Source of the DNA: Lantana camara
Lineage: Eukaryota > Streptophyta > Magnoliopsida > Lamiales > Verbenaceae
DNA length: 64,000 nucleotides
Assembly (NCBI GenBank): GCA_037501455.1
Contig: CM074858.1
Span: 87,890,501-87,954,500, forward strand
Direction: 5' to 3'
Shown here piece after piece: positions 12,752 to 23,723 of this stretch (the stretch's first letter is position 1; the number at the start of each line of letters is the position of its first letter). The translations under genes and the position numbers were made by a program. The notes below the pieces were generated by a model. That model was not told the DNA's origin. It searched no databases and saw only the letters and a program-made list of their open reading frames with translations.

Positions 12752-13500
12752 CTAATCACGCTTCTTCTTTTGGGCCTTTTGGGCCTTCCCCTTCGAAATG
12801 CCACCAGTGGGCCTAAGGGGTTTCTTCTTCTTCTTTTGGGCTTTCTTGCCCTTACCTTTAGAAGGCCCAGAAGAGGAAGATGGAGCATTCACCATCAAAA
12901 CCTTATTGTCCTTCTTGATCGTGCTTTCAGCAGTCACAAGCTGACTAATCAGCTCAGCTACAGTAGCACCAGCATGATTCATATTGAAGTTAAGGATAAA
13001 TGGGTTGAATGATGGTGGGAGCGAAGCTAGCAACAAATCCACTGAAAGCTCATCTTTCAGTGGCATGTCCATGGAAGCAAGTTTCTCAGTAAGGGCGAGA
13101 AACTTGAGTCCATATTCATGGACACTTGTACCTTCCCTCATTCTCAAGTGGAATAATTCCTTTGAAGTGTTATACCTTGTAACACGTTCATGAGGGCGGT
13201 AAAGTTGCTCTAAGTGGTCGTAAATCTCCCAAGCGAATTCCATGGCCTCATGTTGCCTTTGCAAGTCCGGAGACATGTTAGCCAACATAAGGCAACGGGC
13301 TTGGAGATTATCATCCTTCCACTTCTGAATCGCGTCCCGCTCGGCCCGAGTGGGAGCCTCCCCTTCGGGACTAGGCTCCCCTTCGAAGAGAACATAAGTT
13401 CTCTTCTCAGAATCTAAAATGATTTTTAGATTCCTCAGCCAATCAGAATAGTTGGGACCAGTCAACTTGTTTGACTTGAGGATCGGTACAAGAGGGTTTT
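12752..13500 (-). pseudogene. C1 gag (copia-type capsid), ends in TAG before the zinc knuckle
   Basis: Codes for a UBN2-type copia Gag (LTGPNYSDWLRNLKII near 13465, WEIYDHLEQLY, LKFLALTEKL) followed by a Lys-rich linker. A TAG at 12752-12754 separates it from the in-frame zinc knuckle (KEDVCFHCGKAGH), so the nucleocapsid would need readthrough or is lost. No in-frame ATG lies between an upstream TGA near 13530 and the first conserved residues: the expected start region reads NPLVPILKSNKLTG without Met. The start codon is therefore lost, spliced in from the leader, or non-AUG. Confidence 0.85.
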
Positions 13501-14257
13501 TGGTTGTCCTTTCAAAACACGTAGAGAATCACAGAATCTACGACCTAAATGGTAAAACAGAGAACTAGTGAGCATGCTGAATTATAATGATATACAAAAG
13601 ATAAGGTCTTTAATCTAATGTAGCTCCCACTGTTTTTCAAAGATCTATAATTCCCAAAGATCTAAGAGGAACACGTTTCCCAATGGGTACTAAGATCCTA
13701 TGCATTTTACCTCGAACCCACGACTCGCGGACATTCTAAGTAAGAACCCTAGGTAGGTACAACTTACCAATTCTAACACATAAATGCATGTCCTAGCATG
13801 ATACTTAAATGCATTTCAAACAAGCACATAAACAGATAACATGTCCTAGCATGATACTAACATGTAATGATCATGGGTTCTACCTATCTTATGCGTGATA
13901 TGTGGGAGCCACTCCACAATCACAAGTTCTAACATACATGCCACATAAACAGTTTAAATCACGTAAGGGAAAGCGGTAACAAAATACGAGCCCTATCTCT
14001 ATTACATTTAACAATTGAGATTCCCCTCCCAAACATTTTGAGGGGTCTTCACTTATGGCCTCCTTGTTACTTGAATGTGGTCCATCTTACTCCATGGGTG
14101 CATTGTCTCCAAAATGAAAATAAAACCTCACCACCTATCTCTACTCTCAAATTACAATAAAAAGAAAAAGACATAAAGTAATAAGGCTCAATCTTCATAT
14201 TGGCCTTAGACAATTACACGGGGCATACCCCGGCCTAAAAAACAGTAATATGGAAAG
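13501..14257 (-). other. C1 leader, gag-proximal part
   Basis: Untranslated leader between PBS and gag on the minus strand. AT-rich, with no open frame of note. It includes repeated phrases such as acatgtcctagcatgatac (13790 and 13840). Confidence 0.6.
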
Positions 14258-14540
14258 GAGTTTATTGCATCAAAAACCCTGTGATATACCTAATTAGCAC
14301 TCAAAACCCTGTGATTTGAAAATTCTCAAAGCGAACCCTGTGATTGTAATAAATTAGCACTCAATTAGAATTTCAAACCCTACAGCCGTGGTTGTAGGGT
14401 TTTGAGTGCTAATTTTAATATAATCACGGGGTTTTCAGTGCTAATTTATATAATCACAGGGTTCTCTTTGAGAATTTTCAAATCATAGGGTTCGGAGTGC
14501 TAATTAGGCATAACACAGGGGGTATCCAAGCAAAAAACTC
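14258..14540. mobile_element. Mutator-like MITE in the C1 leader (283 bp)
   Basis: Ends are GAGTTTATTGC and, in reverse complement, GAGTTTTTTGC. The whole piece is a long imperfect palindrome: the aaccctgtgat and aattagcactc blocks on the left are mirrored on the right. It is flanked by a direct repeat atatggaaag (14248-14257 and 14541-14550). A 9-10 bp duplication with extended TIRs is the hallmark of Mutator-like elements. It has no coding capacity. Confidence 0.8.
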
Positions 14541-15000
14541 ATATGGAAAGCCACATAATAAATCACATAACAGTACGCACATAAGTGAGGCTCCAACCTC
14601 AATTGAAAAACGCAACTATAGGGCTCCAACCCCAATTTAAACCATCCATGTGCATAAATTAAAACCATACATAAGTCTAAACCCATGATCACCTAACATG
14701 CTTTTGCGAGAATTTAAATTTAGCCAATAAATTAAAATTCCCGTTTCAAGTCTTAATGACTTAAAACACGACTTGATGCGAGTCTTGTTTATAAAAGTTT
14801 TCAATAAATCCCAAATTAAAAAAAACAAATAAAATTCCAATTAATTTCTGAAAATTAATAATTTTATCAAAGATTGTATTTTCCCAAAATATAAACCGTT
14901 TCAATTTCTCAAAAATCCCAATTTTAAGTTTTATTCAAAAATTAAAACAAATATTCAAAAATAAAATTTTAAAAATTAAAAATAAAATTGGGACTGGATT
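14541..15000 (-). other. C1 leader, AT-rich middle part
   Basis: Non-coding. It matches in reverse complement the leader of C3 at about 58280-58638 (for example ctatagggctccaacccc), confirming that it belongs to the copia leader. Confidence 0.7.
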
Positions 15001-15290
15001 GCACGAAACACGAAAAGTCGGATTGCGACGGAGAAAACGGGGCCCGTACGCGAAAGGGCTGCGCGCGCGGCCAAGGCACCGCGCGCCGCCCTCTCGGCCA
15101 ATGCGGGCGGGCGATGGGCGGCCAGTCTCGGCCGCCCTGGGCGGGCGCCCCTAGGCGCGCCCGGAAGGGCCTCCCGCGTGGTTGCGGGAGGGTGCTGGGC
15201 GGATGCCCTGCGCATACCTAGGCCAGGCGGGCGGTGGCACACGAAGCCCGCGCGCGCGATGCCTTCGCGCGCGGGGTTTCGCGTGTTCGT
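15000..15290 (-). other. GC-rich block of the copia leader
   Basis: About 290 bp of strongly GC-rich sequence (repeated gcgcgcg, gggcggcc and ggcgggcg) in an AT-rich element, 280-570 bp inside the PBS. The C3 leader has the same block at 57965-58190 in the other orientation. Open frames here are Arg/Ala/Pro-rich and occur in several frames, as expected from base composition, so I do not call a gene. An RNA-structure role (packaging, translation) is a guess. Confidence 0.7.
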
Positions 15291-15551
15291 AATCCAGGCT
15301 TTTCGTTTCGTGTTTTCGTTCAAAAGCAAAACCAATCCAAGAAATCCAAAAACAGTTTATACAGTTTCAAATCTAAAATAGTTTTTCAAAACTTAAATTT
15401 TGCAAAAACCAATTTTCAGAAACTTTCAGAAAAAATACAGTTTCGTAATTCAGGCTTTCTAAAACAATTACAAATACTCAGTCGCACCAAGCCTAAGAAT
15501 TTCTACCAAATTCAGAATAATTGAGACGAATCAGAAACACGATTAACGAGG

Positions 15552-15565
15552 TGGCTCTGATACCA
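15552..15565 (-). promoter_or_regulatory. C1 primer binding site (tRNA-iMet)
   Basis: tggctctgatacca on the plus strand is TGGTATCAGAGCCA on the minus strand, two bases from the 5' LTR end at 15568. It is complementary to the 3' end of plant initiator tRNA-Met. Confidence 0.92.
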
Positions 15566-15567
15566 CT

Positions 15568-17517
15568 TGTTGGAAAAAACGAATCAGAAAGCAGCGGAAT
15601 TTAAAAAATTTTCCCAACAAAAGGACCTTGGACTCGCAATCGTGTAACCAAATTCGTAGAGATAGAAAACTTACTTTTCTTTTATTCTTTCTTGAAGCGT
15701 TTCAAGCCACCCAAGAACGCTCTTCTCGCGGCTTGATCCCCTCTCCTTGGTAAAGCTCGAATCTTCAAACTTCTAACTTGAAGCTCTCTAGAGATAGTCC
15801 ACCAACTTGATCACAATCTAACTAGTAAGGATGCTAGTTCTCTAGTTAGTGTTTAGGCTTAACCTAGGGTTTCGTTTATCTTGGAGAAAGGATGGTGTTC
15901 AACACATGAACCAAAAGAATTGCCAATTAGCTCCATAAGGAGCTCGAGCTCTCCTATTTATAGAGAGGGGAGTGCCGAAATTCCTAGTCCTTTATGGGCT
16001 AGGATTTTGGTCTCTCTCTCTCTCCTATTACTTGATCATCAAGTAATTTGACTTTGACTTTGAATTTGAATTCAAATTCAAATCAACTTTCAAGAGAGCT
16101 AAAAATATCCAAACTAATTTTGGATAATTTTATACTTTATTTATTTTAAATAAATAACTTATTTTATCTAATTAATTAATTCATAATTAATTAACTAGAT
16201 TATTTTTCTCCAAAATAAGACTTTCTTTTTAATTCAAAATTAAACCAAAGTCTATTAAATAATTAACAAATTAATTATTTAATCACCAAAATAATTATTC
16301 ACGTGTGGCACACGTGTCATAATGACACGTTTCCAGTCACGTGACCCACACGTGTGATTTTACACGTGTGGAACCCTCTAGGCCCGATTAACTCGTTTAA
16401 TCATTTTCAAGCCTCAACTCATGTAACCAAGTTGTTGTGTGTGACCCTCTAGGTTCTCAATTCAATTAGCAGTGACCCCAATTAATTAATTCACTAATTA
16501 ATTAATCAGTCCACAGATTAAACAACCATAGTCTAACAACAGGTGTTTAACCCCTAGCTGAATTGGAATGTTCGGATTCGATAGAACCTTTGAGTCATTG
16601 ATTCATGTGAGATACAATCCTCCTACTTACTATCTCTCAACCAAGATCTAGGGCAAGGGAATAATCAGAACCCTAATAATCCGGTCTTAAAGCTAAGTGC
16701 ATTTCATATCCATTTGATCTCAATCCAAGAAACCCTTTTCTTGATGTCTTGATCTACTGCCTTGGCCAAGGACTCCATGTGGCATATGAATGACTTACAC
16801 AATAAGAGATCACCTCGCAAATGCAAGTGTAGGTCCTTTCTTGATTCTCATTCACTTTCATGAATCACTTGTGCAGCCCCAGCATAAGCCTTGAATCAGT
16901 TGTCTAAGGCGACACCCTTTAAAGCTTATACCTAAGACTACAGAGTTAACTCATAAAGTGACAAGGAACCTCAAGTCTTAAGGATCAATTAATCACATCA
17001 ATGACTCGTGAGATATTTCCTAATCTGGAAGTTTCCATTTCCTGAAATAGAAACTTCCTTTCCCATTTAGGAATGTTCTCACACGGGGCACCTCAATGAA
17101 CTTACTTATTAAAGTAAGCACCCTCATGTATCACGCACGTATCAACTATACACTTTGCACCTCCATGAAACTAGGTGGTCCTTCTTAAGGGCGTGATCCC
17201 ACAAGCAAGCCTTAGAGGAGTCAGGTTGACACTCCCACTGTCTGTAGGACTCATCGGCTTGGAGTATTTTACTAATCATGACTTATGTGATATAGGGCTC
17301 GTTTCATGAACCATTTCACCTAAATGGTAGAGTCCTAAAGTCATCAGGATTAGGGGAGTTCTCATACATGCACAGATAAAGTAAACGCATACCAAACAAG
17401 AGCATATAAAGAAGTGTTGCCTCAATTCGTTATTTCATTCAAAGATTGTCTGTGATTACAATAAGGAAAAGCACAAAGCGGATATACAATCGGCTTTCTA
17501 GGGCACTATTCCTAACA
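15568..17517 (-). repeat. C1 right (5') LTR, 1,950 bp
   Basis: TGTTGG...CCTAACA ends. It carries the C1 promoter: the G-box cluster at 16300-16375 and, downstream on the minus strand, a TATA-like CTATAAATAG at 15954-15963. Both LTRs share long AT-rich mirror stretches (taattaattaattcata). Confidence 0.93.
15935..16376 (-). promoter_or_regulatory. C1 LTR promoter: G-box cluster and TATA
   Basis: Between 16300 and 16375 the core CACGTG occurs about five times, in contexts such as cacacgtgt and cacgtgtgg that contain ACGTGT/ACGTGG (ABRE-like). The TATA-like CTATAAATAG at 15954-15963 lies about 340 bp downstream in the sense direction, followed at once by gagctcgagctc, a short palindrome. G-boxes are bound by bZIP and bHLH factors; inducibility here is inferred. 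Confidence 0.65.
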
Positions 17518-18971
17518 ACCTATATATACAGATATATTTTAGCAAAAAATCCACATAAGGGTTTTAAGGGTTCAATGTATCTAGAATTAAACCTCACCTG
17601 TCGGGACAAAACAAGAAAGGACACGAGCCTAAGGTGCCTACTCCTCGTCCTCTGGAAGCTGGTCTGTGCAATAAAGATAAGTGTACGTAAGACACGACTC
17701 TTACGAACCAATTAAGATGAACGGCGTAACCGTGAAATGTCATGACATGAATGGATAATTATGAAATATCATGGATATGTTCATGTGTACAATTAATGTT
17801 CCAAGAACCAAAAAAACGATTCACATGACATAAAGTATGAAAATAACACAATATGCACTTCCAGTGGATAATCCCAGTCGGGACTATTTTTGTACTGAAA
17901 AGGATCCTGGTCGGGACGTTTTTAACAAGAGCAACTTTTCAAGGGATCCCGGCCGGGATGGTTTTTGAACTTAAAGAGGTCTCGGCCGGGACAGGTGCCC
18001 AGCCCTACCTCCTAACATTGGTTCCCGACTGGTATGGATTTTGAACTAAAAGAGGTCCCGGCCGGGAACCTCTGTTCGAGGAACAGAGCAGAACAGGGCA
18101 GTTTCCAAAGCCAAATGAAACCAACTCAAAATTCATACCCCAAGTTGAAACCATTGCTTACAACATGCATATACACATAATACTTCACTTAGGCCACAAA
18201 TAACGCAATATAACATGTCTATCTCATCAAATTTTCAACATAAAACCCATATATGATCATGTCTCCCAACCTTCAAATACTCTAAAGATTCATGCAAAAT
18301 TCTAAGTTTATAACTCATGATCATACTTCTAAATCATAATACACAAGGTATTAATCCAAAAATCATAACCCTAGCTTCACATATGAATCTCAAGAAATCA
18401 CTCATATAATCACATATACCTTTAAAGAAATGGAGAAGGAAAGAGATGAACTTATGATGATGCTTGGAAGCTTCAAAGTTCGAAATTTTCCGGAATTATA
18501 GCTTGAAGTTTGGAAAAATTCCCTTCTTCTTCCTTGAGGTTGATCGAGAAAATGGAAGCAAAAGAAGCAAAGTGCTTGTATGTGTGTATGTATGAATTAC
18601 GTGAATGCAGGAATAAAAGGACGGAAATGTCTCAAATTTGCAATTAAATCCTCCAAGGATATAAGTTATGCAATTAAGTTCCAGCTTATGAAAAATGCTC
18701 AATTTAGTTCAATGAAATTTTCATGCAATTAGGTCCTCACATTTATAAAGTAGTAAATTTAAGGATAATTAATCAAATAAGACATGTTCAGCAAATAATT
18801 CTCGGATACAATTAATGAAATACTTCACAAACATAAATATTTAGAAATATAGTTCATAAAATTAGCATGTAGTGTATAAATGGATAAATGAAAGAATTAA
18901 AATAAATCCTAACTCACGAAAACCCACACGTGGCGTGCTTACCTGATATCCGGAAAAACTGGGGCATTACA
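17518..18971 (-). repeat. G1 left (3') LTR, second part
   Basis: Continues the LTR beyond C1 (starting with the duplicated ACCTA) and ends GGGGCATTACA at 18971. It matches 24716-26174. It carries the palindrome array at 17873-18072. Confidence 0.88.
17873..18072. repeat. Array of short palindromes, TCCCGGCCGGGA type
   Basis: About six spaced copies of a GGTCCCGGCCGGGACC-like imperfect palindrome: ccagtcgggact (17875), ctggtcgggacg (17907), tcccggccgggatgg (17946), tctcggccgggacag (17979), ttcccgactggtatgg (18020) and gtcccggccgggaacc (18055). They are separated by related spacers (tttttgaacttaaagag). The same array is in the right LTR at 25066-25265. Confidence 0.85.
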
Positions 18972-18988
18972 ATCCTCCCCCTTAAAAG
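18972..18988 (-). promoter_or_regulatory. G1 polypurine tract
   Basis: atcctcccccttaaaag; in the sense strand cttttaagggggaggat, directly upstream of the 3' LTR. Nearly the same tract adjoins the G4 LTR at 61318. Confidence 0.85.
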
Positions 18989-19009
18989 AATCTGGTCCCC
19001 AGATTCACT

Positions 19010-22000
19010 GCTCGGGAGGAAAACAACTCTGCATGGAACCTTTTTATCTTGTCTTCGGTTTCCCATGTGGCTTCTTCAGTCTTATCACTCCTCTAAAGAA
19101 CCTTAACCATTGGATTCGCCCATTGGAATTTGCCGATTCCTCAATTCTTGAAACTTTCTATCCAAAATCTTAACCGGCTTCTGAACAAAGGTTAAGTTCG
19201 GTTCCAATTCCACTTCTTCAACGGGTAGGATCTCAGTTTCATCAGGGTAGTATTTCCTTAGTTGAGACACATGAAATACATTATGAATCCCCGTGAGGCT
19301 CGGTGGTAGGTCCAACCGTTATGCTACTTCACCAATTCTTTTAAGAATCTCAAAAGGACCTAAATAACGAGGATTAAGTTTTTCTCCTTTTCCAATCTGA
19401 GCAAATCCCTTACGTGGAGACGCTTTCAAGAACACCCGGTCTCCAACTTCAAATTTGAGATCCCTTCGGTGAAGGTCGGCCTAGCTCTTTTGTTTGTCTT
19501 GAGCTGATTTCATCCGTTGTTGTATTTGTTGGACTTTCGTAATCATATCTCTTACGGCTTTAGAAGGTTTCTCCAATTTCTCACCCTTCTTAACGCCTTC
19601 TTGTTTAGTCCATTTCCACTCCTCTAAGTCAAAGAACAACGGAGATCGACATTTCCGACCATAAAGTAACTCATACGGAGCCATACCAATTGAGGCTTGG
19701 AAACTGTTATTATATGTAAACTCAATCAATGGTAATTGCTCATGCCAAGAAGTCCGAAAGTCCAAGGCACAAGCTCGACGCAAGTCCTCGAGATACCTGA
19801 TTAATCTCTCGAATTGGCCATCCGTTTGAGGGTGAAATAATGTACTAAACTTGAGCTTGAGCTTGGTGCCCAAAATACCTTGTAATTCTTGCTACAACTT
19901 TGAAGTAAATCTCGGATCTCTATCCGATACAATGCTAACCGGAATCCCGTGAAGTCGAACAATTTCCCTGTTATATAACTCGGCTAGGTTACGAATCTTG
20001 TAAGACATCCTAATCGGTAGAAAATGCGTAGACTTAGTTAAACGGTCCACAATCACCCAAATACCATCAAACCCATCTTTTACCTTCGGTAATCCGGATA
20101 CAAAGTCCATTGTCACCAGTTCCCACTTCCACTCTGGAATAGGTAACGGCTGTAGAAGACCCCCGGGTTTCTTATGCTCGGCTTTAACTTTCTGATAAGT
20201 TATGCAATGTTTCACATACTCGGCTACGTCTTTCTTCAATCCATTCCACCAATAATATTGTTTCAGATCCTTATACATTTTGTTTCCTCCAGGGTGGATA
20301 GAGTAAGACGACTTATGAGCCTTTTCGAGCAACACCTGTTTTAATTCCTCGAGTACAACCAGTCAGTTCTTGAAACGAAGAAGACCGGTTTCATCGAACT
20401 CGAATGGACCTTCCGATTAGCTCTTGCCTTAGCTACCAACTCTGCACTTCCAGATCATTAGTCTGAGCTTCAAATAATCTATACTTCAAGTCCGGTTGTA
20501 TGGAAATATTAGAAACTCGAGCTTTCAACACAATTGGCTCGATTCCACTACTTTCACCCATTTTCAAATTCGATACACTAGCCTTCCTACTAAGTTCATC
20601 GGCGACCACGTTAGCTTTATCGGGATGGTATTTGATCGTACACTAATAATCCTCAAGAAGTTCCATCCACCGCAGTTGCCTCATATTCAAATCCTTCTGA
20701 GCAAATAAATATTGGAGGCTTTTGTGGTCCGTAAAAATCTCAAAAGATACCCCGTACAAGTAATGTCTCCACTTTCTAAGTGCAAAGACCACAACTGTGA
20801 GTTCAAGATCATGTGTAGGATAGTTCTTTTCATGCTCTTTTAGCTTCCGAGAGGCATAAGCAATCACTTTTCCCTTCTGCGTTAACACCTACCCTAACCC
20901 TTCTTTGGAAGCATCCGTATAGACCGCATAACCCTCAGAACCTTCCAGAAGTGTCAACACCAGAGCAGAAACCAACTTCTCTTTCAAGAAATTAAAAGCT
21001 TTTCTCACAAGCTTCATCCCACACAAACTTTACTTCTTTCTTCGTCGATCGGGTTAAAGGAGCGGCGATCTTTCAGAAATCCTTCACAAACCTTCTATAA
21101 TATCCCGCTAAACCCAAGAAACTTTTAACTTTTGAGGCGTTCTTTAGTTTCTCCCATTCCAACACCGTTTCAATTTTCGAAGGATCAACTTTTAAACCGT
21201 TTCCCAAAATAACATGTCCCAAGAAGGAAACCCTGTCGATCCAAAATTCACATTTACTGAACTTGGCAAATAACTGATGTTCCTTCAAAGTTTGCAACAC
21301 AAGTTTAAGGTGTCTCCCGTGCTCTTCGGCAGACTTTGAGAATACCAAAATATCATCGATGAAGATTACCATAAATTTATCAAGAAAAGGCCAGAAGATT
21401 CGATGCATCATGTCCATAAAAGCTGCAGGGGCATTAATTAAACCCAACGGCATCACCACGAACTCATAATGCCCGTACCGAGTATTAAATCCCTTCTTTG
21501 GAATATCCTCTGCTCGGATTCGCAGCTGATAGTAACCCTATCGTAGATCAAGTTTCGAATAAACCTTTGATCCCTGAAGTATATCAAATAGCTCTTTGAT
21601 ATGTGGAAGGGGATACTTGTTCTTGATCGTCATCTGATCCAACTCCCTATAGTCGATACACATTCTTAAAGTTTCGTCCTTCTTCTTTACGAACAAAATC
21701 GGCGTACCCCAGGGAGAAGAACTCGGTTTAATATACCTAATCTCCAACAATGCATCGAGTTGAGTTTTCAACTCTTTCAACTCATCCGGAGCCATACGAT
21801 ACGGAGTCTTGGAGAGTGGCTCTGCATTCGGGTACAAATCGATCACAAATTCAATTTCTCTATCCAGAGGTAAAGAATCCAACTTCTAGGGAAAAACCTC
21901 GGGAAAATCCTTTACTACTTCTGTTTCTTCCAACTTTATCTAATCTTTAGGCCTGTTGAGAATATAAGTAATAAACCCCGTAGCTCCTTTTCTAACAAGT

Positions 22001-23531
22001 TTCTGAGCCTCGGTAAAACAAAGTAGTGGTACAGTCTTCGAACTCTAATCCACAGTAACCTCTGAACACAGCTGGACTCTCTTTGCTCGACAATCAACAG
22101 TAGCACAGTGTCTGTATAGCTAATCCATACCCAGAATAGATCCATATCGAGTCATCGGTATCTCAATGAAATTTGTCAGAAAAACTCGACCCTCGATACT
22201 CACCGGAATCTCTCTGAATACCCGATCAGTTTCTATGCTACTACCAAAAGGAGAATTAGCCACATAACATGCAGAAGAACAAATAGCAGGCAAAGACAAA
22301 GTAACAACAATAACACTTGAAAGAAAGGAGTGTGTAGCTCCCGGATCAAACAATGTATGCATGTTCGTGCCAAGTATGCATATTGTACCTTCGACTACGG
22401 CGGCTGGATCTACATCCGCATCCTGCTCCTCTCCGTCCAGAGCATAAGCATAAGCTCGGATAAGTGGCCTCTGACCCCCGACAGGCTGATCCCGACGATC
22501 CGGACATCGATCAACCATATGCTCGGTGCTCCCATAAATAAGGTATAAACCCAATCGCCTTCTACAATTATCATAAATATACGTAGTTTACCCGCAGAAT
22601 GTACATTTGGGCTTCTCAGGAGATGGTGGCAAAGCAGGTTCAGGTGGAGCTTTCTGAACCGGTCCTGCGGGTCGGGACTTCTGCCAAGGAACTTTCGCAG
22701 GTGGTGGAGCTGTGTAAGAAATAGGCCTCTTGCTGGCGCTAGAACCCGAACCTGAACCCGAAGTTTGTCCAAAATGGTAGGTAGATCTCCTTGCATTTAC
22801 GGCATCCTCAACCTTTAAAGCCTTCGAAGTAGCTTTTACCCAGGTGCTCGTATTGACTGCTTCAATGGCTACCTGAATATCCGGTCTAAGTCCCTGGACA
22901 AATTGCATCGCCTTATGCAAATCATAACTCGATATATTAGGTACATATCGAGATAACCTCTCAAACTCGGATATATACTCTGAAATGGACCCCCCTCCTT
23001 GCTTTAATTCAGTGAATTCCTACAATCTGTGAGTGCAGGATGATGGAGGAATATACTTGTTCCTGAATTCCCGAACAAATACATCCCAAGTAATCTCCTC
23101 ACCGGCGGCATCCAATATAATTCTAGCACTATCCCACCAAGAGTAAGCCTCGCCCTGGATCAAAGAAATGGTGCATCGGGCCTTCTCTTGAGAGTCACCA
23201 GGAATGAGCTCCTCACCACTTCCTTCAACCACTGCTCTGCCTGTATATCATTGCCTTAGAAAAATTTCGGAGGGTGCTGGTTTTGGAATTCCCTGAATAT
23301 AGCAGAAATCTATGCTCCTAGTTGCACTGGTGGAACTGGTGGTGCTGGAGGAACATAATCTCTCAACCTCTGATCGATAAGCTGAACCATTACATTAAGA
23401 AAATCTTGCGGTTGAGCTTGAGGGGGTGGAGGTGGAAGAGAACGGTCACGGTGATATCGCCTATGACATGGAGAATGCTCACGACGAGGTCTACCACGAT
23501 GCATCCCGTAGATAATACACTGAATATACAT
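19010..23531 (-). pseudogene. G1 gag-pol (Ty3/gypsy), many stops
   Basis: Minus-strand remnants in order: gag (about 23531-22600, with a Pro-rich start HRGRPRREHSP and a conserved AYSWWDSAR segment); a zinc knuckle region with lost cysteines (LYLIYGSTEHMVDRCP near 22530, where the expected CYICG is missing); protease LFDPGATHSF near 22340 (Ser of DSG changed to Pro); RT with [15 protein letters not shown] and [11 protein letters not shown]; RNase H; and integrase with a Cys lost (HCITYQ) and [14 protein letters not shown] motifs. Near 19100-19125 a small duplication (attccaatgg twice) shifts the frame before VKVL. Non-functional. Confidence 0.9.
19013..19095 (-). pseudogene. G1 chromodomain-like tail after an in-frame TAG
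   Basis: Downstream of VKVL the codon is TAG (19093-19095), then RSDKTEEATWETED continues in frame. In related chromoviruses this position is a Trp (VLW...EEATWE). The same TAG is present in G4 at 61440-61442. Confidence 0.7.
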
Positions 23532-23723
23532 GTTTGATTAATAGGTGCAAATGAGTGCAATTAAAATTCCATAATACAATGAAGTCACATATTTCAAATA
23601 ATATCAAGTTAGAATGCAAGACTCTCACATTGGAAAATAATTTCCTATGTCGTACGACCTAGACTCACAAGACACGACACAAGAACCCCGGTTTTAAAAT
23701 CGGGCTCTGATACCACCTAAAGA
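23532..23723 (-). other. G1 leader with PBS
   Basis: Untranslated leader. It contains gtcgtacgacctag and ends in ctctgatacca (23705-23715), the tRNA-iMet PBS complement, 8 bp from the 5' LTR. Confidence 0.82.

Larger units (their letters stand above)
7622..17517 (-). mobile_element. Copia element C1, nearly full length, minus strand
   Basis: About 9.9 kb, bounded by TGTTGG...CCTAACA LTRs (7622-9564 and 15568-17517) and flanked by the 5-bp duplication ACCTA (7617-7621 and 17518-17522). Internal order on the minus strand is PBS, long leader, gag, protease, integrase, RT, RNase H, PPT, which is the copia (Ty1) order with integrase before RT. One TAG in gag and one TAA in pol break the polyprotein, so it is probably not autonomous now. 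It is inserted in the left LTR of G1. Confidence 0.95.

Noticed and set aside
14976..15524. Arg/Ala/Pro-rich open frames in the copia leader
   Set aside because: Open in several frames on both strands because the block is GC-rich; C3 has the block with different frames.
15552..15565. tRNA-Met gene fragment
   Set aside because: Only the 3' end complement is present, next to an LTR; it is a primer binding site. The same holds for 6649, 23705, 54866, 55143 and 57688.
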